Of a DNA stretch of 64,000 nt, positions 7,407 through 17,235 are shown one piece after another. Each line of letters opens with the position of its first letter. The first letter of the stretch is position 1. The stretch lies in assembly GCF_008369105.1 (NCBI RefSeq), contig NZ_VINQ01000018.1:1-64000 (forward strand), given 5' to 3'. Origin of the DNA: Aquicoccus porphyridii (lineage in GTDB: Bacteria; Pseudomonadota; Alphaproteobacteria; Rhodobacterales; Rhodobacteraceae). Made by a program: the position numbers and the translations under genes. The notes below the pieces were generated by a model, which ran no database searches, had not been told where the DNA came from, and worked only from the letters and a program-made list of their open reading frames with translations.

Positions 7407-9726
7407 TGCCGTCCATGCCGTCACGGGCGAGGTCTTTCGGGATGGCTGGAGCCGCGTCCGGGGCTCAATGCAGGGGCTGCACGTGGCCAAGCAGACCCAG
7501 CTTGCGCGCGCGGCAGCAGGCCACCGGCCAGCGGTCTTCAAGGCGATCCGGGGCGGGGGTACGCATACCAAATCGCAGCTTGCAAACCAGCTCGATTACC
7601 TCACGACCAAGTCCACCCATATCATTGACTCGAGCGGGTTTCTGGATGGCAAGACGAAGCTCGAGGCGGGCGACATCAAGGACCTGACCGAGCGCTTTGC
7701 GAAGCGCTGGGATGCGGGCTTCAAGCCCAAGCTGGGCCAGACCACACACATGCTCATGTCCTTCCCCATCGGCACGCGCGGCGAGGATGTGCGCGACATT
7801 GCGACGGATGTGGCCGAGCGGTTCTTCCAGACTGATGAGGGGCATTTCGACTACATCATCGCGGTGCATGAGGACCGCGATCACCCGCATGCGCATCTGG
7901 TGCTGAACCGCCGCTCGCAAGAAGGCGAGTTCTTCTTTCTGGGGCGCAATCACCGCTTCAACTATGACGACTTCCGCCTCGCCATGGTCGAGGAGGCCGA
8001 GAAGTATGGCGTGCGCCTGGAAGCCACGCGCCGGGTGGATCGCGGGGCTGTACATTACCCATCCCGGACCAGCGAGGTTTATGCGGCGAAAGAAGAGGGT
8101 CGCGCGCCCCGCGAGCGCGAACGCGTGGGGCAGGACCTGACCCGGACGCTGGCGGAGATCGCCAACACCAGAACCGTCTACCATTCGCTTGCCGCAGAGG
8201 CCTCCCGGGAGGCCCGGGAAGACATCGCCGCGGCACTCTTCCGCGCGGGCGAGGTGCTGGCGCATGGCGGACAGATGGACCGAACAGGAGATGTGTATAT
8301 GGCCGAGGATCAAAGCTTCGAGGATCTGAGAAGCCTCTATGCGGAAAAGCTTGCGCGGGTGCAGGGCATGATCGCCGAGAAGTCTGACGCGGAACGTCCC
8401 GTGCTGGAAAAACGCCTCATCGAGATCCAGACGCAGGTCCAGCATATGCAGCCTCTCGGTTTGCGATCATCTACGCTGTCAGAGACCCCCTCGGAGGGCG
8501 GGATCTATTCCGAGGCCAATATCGACACCAACCAGCGCGAGCGACTGGCAGAGCCCGATCTGAAATCGCGCATTGACGTCGCACTACGGGGCACAGGGAT
8601 CAGCACATCGGAAGTTGTCGCCCGGATCGAAACCGGCGCCTCCAATGCAGCGCTCGAGCATCAATGGATCGCCAATGATCTCTCCAAAGTGGCTGAGGCG
8701 CGCGATCTGAACCTCGAACGCCGCGCCGATCTGGAGCAGGCGCGCGACATTCTCAACGATGTGCACGTCGAACTTGGCACGCTGTTGGAGCGCGAGAACG
8801 TGCTGCGCCGGGATGGTGTCATGGAAGCGGAAGCGGTCAGCGAGCAGTTCCATTATCATGAGGGCGCGGTGCGGGCGATGGAAGGGACAATCCGTCAGGA
8901 GATGCGCGCAGACGGCCTGACCGCGCAGCAGATCGAGGATCGGGACTGGGAGGTTGTCTCAAGGGCGGAGCGCCGGATCGAGACGGAGCAGCGCGCATAT
9001 CTCGAGGCACACCCGGATCTGCTCGCACGCCCTGGCGATGTGATTGACCGGTCTGAGCCCTACAGGGAGACCATTACCGATGCGGCCCGCGCCAGCGAGA
9101 TCACCCGCGAGGTCGATCGGATCATGGAGGGACGCGACGTCCGCACGCCCGTTGCAGATGCTGTCACGGATGACTTACGAGCGCGCTATCCGGACATGCC
9201 GTCCCACCTCGCCCGCGGGCTCGGCGCGACCTATGCGGCCGTCGTCGAGATCCGGGATACGGAGGCCATCAATCAGGTCCGCCGCGAAACCGAGATGCGC
9301 GACGGGCTCGGGTCTGGCACGCGCGACGCACTCCTCGCAGCCCGCGGTGAAACTGCGCCGCAGTCTGGCCGTGCCGACCGCCTCGCAGACGATATTGCGC
9401 GTGTCCTGGACCATGAGCGGGCGGGGGAGTTGTCCGCGCCCTTCGAAACCGAGGCGGAGCGGGACGCTTTCCGGGGCGAGATCGCGCGGGTGCTGGATGA
9501 CCCTCAACTTGAGAGGCTCACATCCGGCGATGCCGATGCGCTGGAGAAGGTTCTCGAGGACCGTCTCGACCGGCTCTATGTCGCCAAGGTCTACCTGCAA
9601 TCGGATGCAGCGACGGCCAACACGGAGGCCTTGCGCCAGGTGGTCGATGATCTTGCCGACACCGAATATGAAAAACATCGCACGACAGATGTGGATGGCG
9701 AGACCGAGCGGGGTCAGGTCCATTGA
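7393..9726 (+). CDS. VirD2-type conjugative relaxase
   Basis: 777 residues. The N-terminal relaxase domain carries the three-histidine metal motif HEDRDHPHAHLV (residues 159-170) that defines rolling-circle relaxases of the MOBP/MOBQ kind. A candidate nicking tyrosine lies near the N-terminus (NQLDYLTTKS). The enzyme would nick oriT, stay attached to the 5' end and pilot the strand through the VirD4/VirB channel. The C-terminal 500 residues are acidic and largely helical, a region with no enzymatic motif that I recognise. The ATG at 7393 overlaps the mobC-like gene; an upstream in-frame ATG at 7246 would lie deep inside it and is rejected. Confidence 0.85.
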   Translation: MRLNDAVHAVTGEVFRDGWSRVRGSMQGLHVAKQTQLARAAAGHRPAVFKAIRGGGTHTKSQLANQLDYLTTKSTHIIDSSGFLDGKTKLEAGDIKDLTERFAKRWDAGFKPKLGQTTHMLMSFPIGTRGEDVRDIATDVAERFFQTDEGHFDYIIAVHEDRDHPHAHLVLNRRSQEGEFFFLGRNHRFNYDDFRLAMVEEAEKYGVRLEATRRVDRGAVHYPSRTSEVYAAKEEGRAPRERERVGQDLTRTLAEIANTRTVYHSLAAEASREAREDIAAALFRAGEVLAHGGQMDRTGDVYMAEDQSFEDLRSLYAEKLARVQGMIAEKSDAERPVLEKRLIEIQTQVQHMQPLGLRSSTLSETPSEGGIYSEANIDTNQRERLAEPDLKSRIDVALRGTGISTSEVVARIETGASNAALEHQWIANDLSKVAEARDLNLERRADLEQARDILNDVHVELGTLLERENVLRRDGVMEAEAVSEQFHYHEGAVRAMEGTIRQEMRADGLTAQQIEDRDWEVVSRAERRIETEQRAYLEAHPDLLARPGDVIDRSEPYRETITDAARASEITREVDRIMEGRDVRTPVADAVTDDLRARYPDMPSHLARGLGATYAAVVEIRDTEAINQVRRETEMRDGLGSGTRDALLAARGETAPQSGRADRLADDIARVLDHERAGELSAPFETEAERDAFRGEIARVLDDPQLERLTSGDADALEKVLEDRLDRLYVAKVYLQSDAATANTEALRQVVDDLADTEYEKHRTTDVDGETERGQVH

Positions 9727-11735
9727 GCGCCTCCATGGGAAAAGCGCGGATCGCGACCGGCGTCCTGCTGGTGACGCTGGTGACCGGGGCCATGGGCTAT
9801 ACGATCGCGTCGGCGGTGCTGACCTACCAGGACCTTGGTTTCGGGGCCGAGATCGATTTTGCCTATATCGCGCAGAACTATCTGGCGATCCTCGATCACC
9901 GCCCGGAGGACGCGCAACTTATTCACCTGATCATCGGCAGCTTCGCCGCCGCCGGCCTGATGCTGAGCCTCGCCCTCTCGGGGTCCGCTCTGACACGGTT
10001 TGGCCAGACCCATTGGCAGACCGCGCGCGAGATGAAGGCCAATGGGTTCTTCGGGGCGCCCGGGACCGGGTTCATCCTCGGCAAGCTGGGGCCGCCCGGC
10101 TCCCGCGCCAATTACATTTGCTCCAAGGTCTTCCCCCATGCGCTGATCGTGGCGCCCACGGGCCGCGGCAAGACCACGGGCTTTGTCATTCCGAACCTGC
10201 TGACTTGGCAAGGCTCCGCCGTGACGCTCGATGTGAAGGGCGAATGTTTCGAGGCCACGGCCCGTCACCGCGCGGCCCAGGGCGACAAGGTCTATCGCTT
10301 TGCCCCCACCGATTGGGAGGGCAAGCGCACGCATCGCTACAACCCGCTCCTGCGCATCTATCAACTGAAAGATCCCGCGCGCCAGCAGATGGAATTGCAG
10401 CTCCTGGCGACGCTCTTTTTGCAAAGCGACAACGACCGGGTGCAGGGCCTCCTCAAAGGCGGGATCGATCTCTTCGTGGCGGCAGGCCTGCTGGCCTTCC
10501 AGCGCAAGTGCCCGACCTTGGGCGAGATCTACCGCATCGCGGCCTCGGGCGGGAACAAGCAGAAGGAGTATTTCGCGCGCGGCCACGAAGTCGACAACCG
10601 GGCGGCCAAGCTGATCTTCACGCGGCTCGCTTCGACCAACAACGATACGCTGACCTCATACGTCTCGCTCCTGATGACCTCGGGGCTCGATCAATGGCAG
10701 AACCCGGCCATCGATGAGGCGACGGCCGTGTCGGACTTTGATTTCCGGACGATCCGCAAGAAACCCTTTTCGGTCTATCTCGTGGTCCAGCCTCTGATGG
10801 TGAAGCCGCTCGCGCCGCTGATCCGGCTCTTCTTCTCCGATCTCCTCTCCGCCATGCAGGAAAAGGACCCCGGGCCGGATGAGCCGTGGCCAGTGATGAT
10901 CATGCTCGACGAGTTCAACCGCCTCGGGAAAATGCCCATCGTGGTCGAGAGCATAGAGACCCTACGCACCTATCGCGGTCACCTGGCCGTGGTCACGCAA
11001 ACCATCCCCGCCCTCGATGAAATCTATGGTGAGAACACCCGCCGCGCGCTGCAGGGCAACGCGGGCGTGAAGCTCTACCTCACGCCTTCGGATGAAAAGA
11101 CAGTCGAGGAGCTGAGCAAGGCGGTCGGCAAGACCACGAAAACCGTCGTCACTCGGTCTCAGTCCATCGGCAAAAACCCATTTGAAGGGCGCAGCCAATC
11201 CACGCGGACTGAAGAGAGCTCGTTGTTGCCTGAAGATGAAGCGCGCCGCCTGCCGCTCGATGAAATCGTCATGGTCATCGACGCGCAAATGCCGGTCCGG
11301 GCAAAGCGGATCCAATATTTTGATGATCGGCTGTTCAAGGCGATCCATGCGGCGCAGACGGGCGAGTTGCCGTTTCCAAAGCCGGGGGGAGGTGGGCCGC
11401 AGGGGAACCTGCCGCTGAGTGTGCGCGCCATGCCGATGACTCCGCCAGCGAACGGACCAAGTGGACCTGACGCCGTCGTGGAAAACTCAGCTCAGGCTTC
11501 TGGTGGTCAACTGTCACGGCAAACTGACGGCGTTTCAAAGAAAACCGCGCCCGTCGTTCAAGCTGTGATCGCCGAGGAACAGCGCCAGATGGAGATGGAT
11601 TTTGGGAGCCAGGCTGCGGATGCCGAGGCTGCGAGCGTCGTTGATGAGGTGCAGATGCGCTCTGCTGTCGATGGCTTAGAAGACATGGAAGCGATGCTGC
11701 AAGAGGACGGTGGTGAAAGGCTGGTTGCTCGATAG
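9723..11735 (+). CDS. virD4: Type IV coupling protein VirD4/TraG
   Basis: 670 residues with two N-terminal membrane segments (about 10-33 and 66-90), Walker A APTGRGKT (144-151) and Walker B VMIMLDEFN (about 392-400). This hexameric ATPase brings the relaxase-DNA complex to the secretion channel at the inner membrane. The TTG start at 9723 overlaps the relaxase stop as TTGA; an ATG at 9735 is the alternative. The tail after residue 540 is Gly/Pro-rich then acidic, likely disordered. The plus-strand transfer operon ends here. Confidence 0.9.
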   Translation: MSASMGKARIATGVLLVTLVTGAMGYTIASAVLTYQDLGFGAEIDFAYIAQNYLAILDHRPEDAQLIHLIIGSFAAAGLMLSLALSGSALTRFGQTHWQTAREMKANGFFGAPGTGFILGKLGPPGSRANYICSKVFPHALIVAPTGRGKTTGFVIPNLLTWQGSAVTLDVKGECFEATARHRAAQGDKVYRFAPTDWEGKRTHRYNPLLRIYQLKDPARQQMELQLLATLFLQSDNDRVQGLLKGGIDLFVAAGLLAFQRKCPTLGEIYRIAASGGNKQKEYFARGHEVDNRAAKLIFTRLASTNNDTLTSYVSLLMTSGLDQWQNPAIDEATAVSDFDFRTIRKKPFSVYLVVQPLMVKPLAPLIRLFFSDLLSAMQEKDPGPDEPWPVMIMLDEFNRLGKMPIVVESIETLRTYRGHLAVVTQTIPALDEIYGENTRRALQGNAGVKLYLTPSDEKTVEELSKAVGKTTKTVVTRSQSIGKNPFEGRSQSTRTEESSLLPEDEARRLPLDEIVMVIDAQMPVRAKRIQYFDDRLFKAIHAAQTGELPFPKPGGGGPQGNLPLSVRAMPMTPPANGPSGPDAVVENSAQASGGQLSRQTDGVSKKTAPVVQAVIAEEQRQMEMDFGSQAADAEAASVVDEVQMRSAVDGLEDMEAMLQEDGGERLVAR

Positions 11736-11969
11736 CGTGGTGGGCATCGCCTGTATGTCAGGGAGGGCGGGTTCCTGACTGTCGCTGCGGACACGTTATA
11801 TACATGGCGTGCTTCAAAAAGAAGACATTTGTTGTAGTCCTTTCTTGAATCTTCTGGCTGATCGCTCTCCTTGCGCCAAACTGGCGAACTTCGAAATGGG
11901 CAATTTACGGTCTAGCTCTCCACTATATGTTGTGCGAGAGTTAGGAAAACAATCGAGATAGATGTTCCA

Positions 11970-13166
11970 GTGCCCGAAGAAGTTTCGTTCACAATTGTTC
12001 ATAACCCAGAACAAGCACTGCTCGATGTGGTTTTTGTACATGGGCTGACCGGAGACCCGAAAAAGACCTGGACATCGAAGGCGGGCTACTGGCCAGACTG
12101 GATGGCAGAAGATCACCCTGACGTCCGTGTGTGCACGTTCGGTTATCCGGCCAGCAAATTTAAGAAATGGATCAAAAAAGAACTCGATATCTTCGAGCTC
12201 GCCAAACTGGCAACAGAAATTCTATGTGGAAAAGGCGTTTGCAAACGCCCCATAATCTTTGTCACGCACAGCCTTGGTGGGATCATAACAAAACTGTTAT
12301 TGAACCACTGCCATGGCTCAAGCGACGAGCAAGCCGCCGCACTTGCCGCTCGGACGTTGCGCGTAATGTTTTTGGCAACACCGCATTCAGCTCCCCCGTT
12401 ACCGCAAGTCGTGAAGAAAGAACTCCCTGGCTGGTCTTCGTCTCATATCACTGCGTTGTCAGGTGAGACCACTGTGCTTGAGTATATCCGAGACACCTAC
12501 GGTAAATATGTGGCAAGCAATGAAAACCTAAAGAACGTTGCATATTACGAGTCACAGAAACTTTCTGGTGTCGTTCAAGTAGTTCCCATGAACTGCGCCA
12601 ATCCCGGGATCAGCGGCACCGATCCAATTCCCATTGAGGCTGACCACATCAACATTTGCAAGCCTCAATCCAAGGAAAGCGCCATTTATACCAGCGTGAA
12701 TAGACACATCGAACAAGCCAAGAAGTTAGCAGCGGACACACCGGAACTTAGCGATCACGATACCCAGATCGCTGCGGAAGGGTATTCTGAAAAGGCAGAC
12801 TATGACCGCAGAGATTTGTGGGAAAAAATGAACGCTGCGGACCGCGAAAACAGATACACCTATGCGAACAGCCGTCAGAACAGTTTTGCACGTAAGTATA
12901 TGAGTCTTGGTTTGCAGCCAGGCACGCGTTCTGACTACGATCTCCTTTTGAGTGAAGTTGAGCAGCGCTTTCAGGCGCAAGTTTACTTCCCATTGGTCTG
13001 CAAAGGGGCGACAGAAGAAGAAATCGACAATGCGGTTCAGGAAAAAGTCATCGAACCTCTCGCCAACAAAAAGATCGGAGCTACGACTTTTGGTGCTACC
13101 AACATCCAAAGCGCCATCTATTTCCTCACAGAGCAGTGCCACATACGTTGGGATACTGAACGATGA
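11970..13166 (+). CDS. Alpha/beta-hydrolase effector of a putative ABC-three-component system
   Basis: 398 residues. The N-terminal ~245 residues form a lipase/esterase-like alpha/beta-hydrolase: oxyanion loop VHGLTGDPKKTW (23-34), nucleophile Ser101 in THSLGG, and likely catalytic His226 in DHINICKP, as in PGAP1/SERAC1-like hydrolases. After a linker, residues ~285-398 form a separate helical domain of the kind that ends effectors of ABC-3C conflict systems. The GTG start is the only reasonable one. The stop overlaps the next gene as ATGA. It probably cuts an ester bond in the cell when released by the ATPase partner, but the substrate is unknown. Base composition is clearly more AT-rich than the flanking tra genes. 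Confidence 0.62.
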   Translation: MPEEVSFTIVHNPEQALLDVVFVHGLTGDPKKTWTSKAGYWPDWMAEDHPDVRVCTFGYPASKFKKWIKKELDIFELAKLATEILCGKGVCKRPIIFVTHSLGGIITKLLLNHCHGSSDEQAAALAARTLRVMFLATPHSAPPLPQVVKKELPGWSSSHITALSGETTVLEYIRDTYGKYVASNENLKNVAYYESQKLSGVVQVVPMNCANPGISGTDPIPIEADHINICKPQSKESAIYTSVNRHIEQAKKLAADTPELSDHDTQIAAEGYSEKADYDRRDLWEKMNAADRENRYTYANSRQNSFARKYMSLGLQPGTRSDYDLLLSEVEQRFQAQVYFPLVCKGATEEEIDNAVQEKVIEPLANKKIGATTFGATNIQSAIYFLTEQCHIRWDTER

Positions 13167-13669
13167 AGTCCCGTCTTTGGTATCCTCAATTGGATGTTGC
13201 CTCAGCAGCACGAAGGTTCCTTAGAATTCTTGATGGCTGGCAAGGTGACGCGCTCTCAATCGAGCGGTTATTTGTATTAGACTATTTTGTGGCTACACCT
13301 GCTTTGATCGGCGACATCAAGATGACAAATACGTATCGCAATAGATATGGCGAGCTGGGCCTTCCTAAAAAGAAGGATGAGTTTGTTGTTTTTCCCCCCG
13401 CGACTTTGCTTTTTCACTCGATGACCCCCATACAAAAACGCGCGCTTGTCTCTCTCGTCGCAAAGGAAATCTTGAGTAAGGAAAGTTATGATGTTGGCGC
13501 TGTTGCCTTGACAAATATTGGCCGACGGACTGCGAGTGATTTGTCAAATGTTCACCAAGGCGAAACCGAAACAATCGCTCTTGATTTCATGGTCAGCCTA
13601 ATGGCGACAGATGAATTTGCGTCAAACTCGGACCTAAGAAGTAGAACAGGGCTGCGTTACTATGACTGA
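13163..13669 (+). CDS. ABC-three-component system middle component
   Basis: 168 residues, soluble. It has the usual size and position of an ABC-3C middle component: a small alpha/beta protein encoded between the effector and the ATPase. It starts inside the effector stop (ATGA) and ends by overlapping the ATPase start by 8 bases, so the three proteins are probably made in ratio. No enzymatic motif is visible. In these systems the middle component is thought to link the ATPase to the effector; that role here is inferred from gene order. Confidence 0.55.
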   Translation: MKSRLWYPQLDVASAARRFLRILDGWQGDALSIERLFVLDYFVATPALIGDIKMTNTYRNRYGELGLPKKKDEFVVFPPATLLFHSMTPIQKRALVSLVAKEILSKESYDVGAVALTNIGRRTASDLSNVHQGETETIALDFMVSLMATDEFASNSDLRSRTGLRYYD

Positions 13670-15566
13670 CTTTGACCATAGTTTTTTAAGGTTGGACAGG
13701 CTTCGCGTAATGGCGCGCGGCAAACCCGTTTACGACCAAGAATTTCACGCCGGGGTCAATATTATCCGAGGAGAGAATAGTGTTGGTAAATCCACCATTG
13801 CTGACTTCATTTTCTTTATCCTTGGAGGTGAGTTTAAGGAATGGAAGCCGGCGACAGCACGTGTCGAAGAAGTTCAAGCTCAGATATCGACACCGCGTGG
13901 AAAGCTGTCATTAAGGCGCGAAAAGGTCGAAGGGCGGCCTCCAGTCTGGGTGTACTTCGGAGACATTGAAGCTGGCGGTGAGCACGGTATCGAAGGTTGG
14001 GAGAAGTACCCGATCTATCGCGGCCAAAGCAACTTGAGCTTCACGGAAGTTCTGTTCCGATCTATGCTTTTGCCGGAAGCGCAAAGCGATGGCGCTTCAA
14101 ACATCACAAGCCACCAACTTATGCGTTTGTTGTATTCTGATCAACGAACGCCCGCGCCCCGATTGTTTCGCTTTGAGAGCTTCGACAAGGCGACGATCAG
14201 AACGGCGGTAGGAGACCTCATCTGTGGCATCCGAGGCTTTGGCCTGTTTGAAGTTGAGCTTTCAATTCGGGAACTCGAGAGTAAGTTCGCTGCGGTTGAT
14301 AGCAAATGGTCTGCATTGCTGAATTCCTTCCCCGATCAGATCGGCGTTACCGTTTCGGCGATCGAGAGCGAAATTGACGGGCTAGAGAATAAGAAACGCA
14401 AGCTTACCGCAGAAATTGAAGGCGTTGATGACGCGGTGAGCAGCGACCAGAATGCGAGTTTCTTCAAAGACAGAAAACAGGCCATAGCAAAACTTCAAGC
14501 ACTCCGCCAAAGCTTAGCTACCACATCGCGCAAGGTGGAGAGCAGCAAGCTTGAACAGATGGAGTTGAAAAGGTTTATTGATCATCTCACCCAATCACTC
14601 TTGATACTTGAAAGTGCGGAGCGAACCGCGCAGGTGCTTGGCAGTATTGAATTCTCGCATTGTCCTTCGTGCCTACAAACCCTTTCGAGTAAAGTGGATG
14701 ACGACACCTGCCATTTGTGCGGGCAAGAGATTGACCAGGAGGTGTCAGCTAGCCGCTACAACTACATCCGTGTTGATATTGAGCTTCAGATCAAAGAATC
14801 GCGCCAACTTTTGGCACAAGAGCTTCAAGGCTTCAGCGACGCGAAACGGCACTATGGCAAGTTGCAGGGAAATTATGAGCAGCTCACAGCGGAATTCGCG
14901 TTGAAGTTCGAGATGAGCAATTCGCCCCGCGAAGCATTCTTGGCAGAACGGTACAGTGCGATTGGCCGGATTGATAAGGAGCTCGAACAGCTACGGCGTA
15001 GTATTCAGAGAGCGACGGAGCTAGACGAACTTTCAGCAGAAAAGGAACGCCTCAATGCAGACCTTACCCGCGCAAAAGATCAAAGAACGGCGTTGCAGAA
15101 AGCCGCAACAAGGCGTCGAAGCAGCGCTTTGCGCCTTGTATCCTCCAAGGCTGCAGCCATTCTTCGCATGGATGACAGTGGCGCGCAGGAAGAGTTTAAG
15201 GTCGCAGACCATGTCGACCTAAGTTTTGAAGATGATGCGATCTTGCTGGACGGTTTGGCGAATTTCTCGGAAAGCAGCAACGTCTTCCTAAAGAACGCAG
15301 CCATTCTTGGTCTCCACCTTGCGGCATGCGCGGACAAAGACTTCTTCCACCCGAGGTTCGCCCTTTTTGACAACATTGAAGACAAGGGTATGACGCCATC
15401 ACGGAGCCACCGTTTTCAGGAGCTCATTGTAAAGCTCACGACGGAAACCCCATTACCCAACCAGGTCATATTTACGACTTCAATGATGAATCCAGAGCTT
15501 GAGTTGGACGATTACGTAATTGGCCCCCACTACACTGAGGACAATAAGACGCTAGATTTCGGTTGA
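13662..15566 (+). CDS. SMC/Rad50-like ABC ATPase of a putative ABC-three-component system
   Basis: 634 residues. Walker A GENSVGKS (37-44) follows a strand-rich start typical of RecF/SMC-like ABC ATPases. Long coiled-coil arms (about 190-320 and 370-490) flank a CxxC...CxxC pair at Cys334, 337, 350 and 353, resembling a zinc-hook or ribbon at the coiled-coil tip. A Walker B-like strand (FALFDNIED) lies near residues 567-575. Such ATPases probably sense DNA or nucleoprotein and gate the effector. Last gene of the cassette, on the plus strand and convergent with virB6. Confidence 0.65.
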   Translation: MTDFDHSFLRLDRLRVMARGKPVYDQEFHAGVNIIRGENSVGKSTIADFIFFILGGEFKEWKPATARVEEVQAQISTPRGKLSLRREKVEGRPPVWVYFGDIEAGGEHGIEGWEKYPIYRGQSNLSFTEVLFRSMLLPEAQSDGASNITSHQLMRLLYSDQRTPAPRLFRFESFDKATIRTAVGDLICGIRGFGLFEVELSIRELESKFAAVDSKWSALLNSFPDQIGVTVSAIESEIDGLENKKRKLTAEIEGVDDAVSSDQNASFFKDRKQAIAKLQALRQSLATTSRKVESSKLEQMELKRFIDHLTQSLLILESAERTAQVLGSIEFSHCPSCLQTLSSKVDDDTCHLCGQEIDQEVSASRYNYIRVDIELQIKESRQLLAQELQGFSDAKRHYGKLQGNYEQLTAEFALKFEMSNSPREAFLAERYSAIGRIDKELEQLRRSIQRATELDELSAEKERLNADLTRAKDQRTALQKAATRRRSSALRLVSSKAAAILRMDDSGAQEEFKVADHVDLSFEDDAILLDGLANFSESSNVFLKNAAILGLHLAACADKDFFHPRFALFDNIEDKGMTPSRSHRFQELIVKLTTETPLPNQVIFTTSMMNPELELDDYVIGPHYTEDNKTLDFG

Positions 15567-15726
15567 GCGACGTTGATGCTTTCTTTGGCAAAACCGCTTC
15601 AACGATCAGGGCTGTTGACGATGTTTTCTAGACATTTTGCTGCAAGCTAGCGTACCTACCAAATGACAGCTTCGACGAGTCGCAACGCGGCGACCTCGGT
15701 GCCGAATGGATGGTCGCTTTGGTCTG

Positions 15727-16803
15727 TCACCGTCGACCAAGTCGTGCCAGTCTCGCAAGCTGCGCCAGCATTTTTGATCCCGAGTCTGCGGATCCTGTGC
15801 TTCCTCCGGAACCCTTCTGCCCCATGCCTTGCCTTGCAGGCATCTGCTGCACGCCAAAGAACTGCCGCGCCCTGAGGGCTGCGTATTCTGTGCCGCTCGC
15901 ACCGCCGATCAGATAGCGGTTGTAGGCTTGCTGGCTGCCCATCGCTGCGCGGGCAAAGCTGTAGCCGCCGCCGAGGCCACCGGAGAGGGCGGGCATCATG
16001 ATGTTGCCGGAAATCGCGCGGACGATGAAGGGTGTTGCGATTATGAACCCTTTGGCCATGAGCACCATCATAAAGAAGGGTATGAGCGCGCCGATGTTGG
16101 AAGCCCCTTCCGGATCACCCAACTCGCCTATGAGAGCCGAGGCCACCCCGGTGATGGTCGCGAAGACCCCTGCGACCACGATAGGGTAGATCGCAAATGA
16201 GATAAGCGCGGATAACCAGCGCGCGAAATAATCCTTGGTGACCTCGAAGAGGGTCAGGAAAATCATCACCGGGGCGATCCCGATCAGAAGCGCGATCATC
16301 AATCGGGAGGCCACGAGGATGAAGGCGGCCAGTCCGCCGAGGATCGAGAGCAGAAGCACACCGACGATGTCGAGCATGGCGCCAGCCATCCAGTTCAGCT
16401 CGGACCCGGCAGCGTTCAGATAGTCGCCCAGCTCCGCGATCAGCCGGTCGAATTCTTCGGCGAAAGTTCCAGAGGGTCCCGGACTGCCGCCGCCGACCGA
16501 GGCCACCAGCGCGCCCGCGATACTGTCGATCCCATAGAGAATGGCAGACGAGAACGCGTTGAACTGCATCCAATTGGTCGCGAATATCCCGATGAGCCCG
16601 ATCTTGACCGCGAGCCAGAAGGCCGTGTGCCCATCCATGGCCCGATATTGATAGATCATGTTGATGCCGACGAGAATCACCACCAGCGTTGTCCCCAAAA
16701 CCAGGAGCGTGCCGACTGTTGCCGCAACCGCACCAAACTGGGTTTCGGCAGCGGTATCGAGATAGGATTGGGAGGTTTCAACGAAATAGGTGACGACGCT
16801 CAT
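15727..16803 (-). CDS. virB6: VirB6/TrbL inner-membrane channel protein
   Basis: 358 residues with a periplasmic-leaning N-terminus and about six membrane segments (for example TVGTLLVLGTTLVVILVGINM, LIGIFATNWMQF, MLDIVGVLLLSILGGLAAFILV, LLIGIAPVMIFLTLF), the VirB6 pattern. It is the polytopic core of the inner-membrane translocation complex. It is the last gene of the minus-strand virB operon, starting 12 bases after the preceding small periplasmic gene. The hydrophilic C-terminus is Gly/Ser-rich. Confidence 0.85.
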   Translation of the reverse strand: MSVVTYFVETSQSYLDTAAETQFGAVAATVGTLLVLGTTLVVILVGINMIYQYRAMDGHTAFWLAVKIGLIGIFATNWMQFNAFSSAILYGIDSIAGALVASVGGGSPGPSGTFAEEFDRLIAELGDYLNAAGSELNWMAGAMLDIVGVLLLSILGGLAAFILVASRLMIALLIGIAPVMIFLTLFEVTKDYFARWLSALISFAIYPIVVAGVFATITGVASALIGELGDPEGASNIGALIPFFMMVLMAKGFIIATPFIVRAISGNIMMPALSGGLGGGYSFARAAMGSQQAYNRYLIGGASGTEYAALRARQFFGVQQMPARQGMGQKGSGGSTGSADSGSKMLAQLARLARLGRR

Positions 16804-16815
16804 CGGGGATCAGCC

Positions 16816-17235
16816 TTACCAATTGCCCGCGGCTTCGCAGATGGCCTTGGCGGCAGGGCGGGCGGCGTTGGCGCGGCGGTTGTAGGCGTCCGAGGCCTGC
16901 AGCATCTCCCATCGTTCGTCACTCGCGTGGACCTCGCGAAACATCGCCTCGGCATCGTCCCAGGACGGGAACCGGATCTCGCAATCGCAGCTGCCAGTCT
17001 CGACGATGCGCTCAAGGTTTTGGGCACGGTAGATGTCTTGGACCAGCACGCGCTGATAGGCTTGGCGCAGGGGGATTTCTTGCATCCAGCTGAGTTCAGT
17101 GGGGCGGTCCGGACAGACATCGAAGCGGCGCTCCAAGGTAGGGACTAGGTCGCGCTCGGCGAACGCGGGGGTGAACGTCAGGCTGAGGCCGAGGGCGAGC
17201 GCAGCCAGGATGAGGCGAAACCGCGTCACTCTCAT
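16816..17235 (-). CDS. Secreted small protein in virB operon, function unknown
   Basis: 139 residues with a clear signal peptide (LILAALALGLSLTFTPAFA). The mature part has four cysteines (near CPDRP, CDCEI and CEAAG) that could form disulfides and is otherwise helical. It lies between the DUF4177 gene and virB6 and overlaps the upstream gene by 4 bases. Likely a periplasmic helper of the secretion channel, but I recognise no named family. Confidence 0.6.
   Translation of the reverse strand: MRVTRFRLILAALALGLSLTFTPAFAERDLVPTLERRFDVCPDRPTELSWMQEIPLRQAYQRVLVQDIYRAQNLERIVETGSCDCEIRFPSWDDAEAMFREVHASDERWEMLQASDAYNRRANAARPAAKAICEAAGNW

Noticed and set aside
9044-10717. 557-residue plus-strand open frame
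   Set aside because: It overlaps the relaxase and virD4 in another frame and its translation is Arg/Pro/Ser-rich without any domain; a high-GC shadow.
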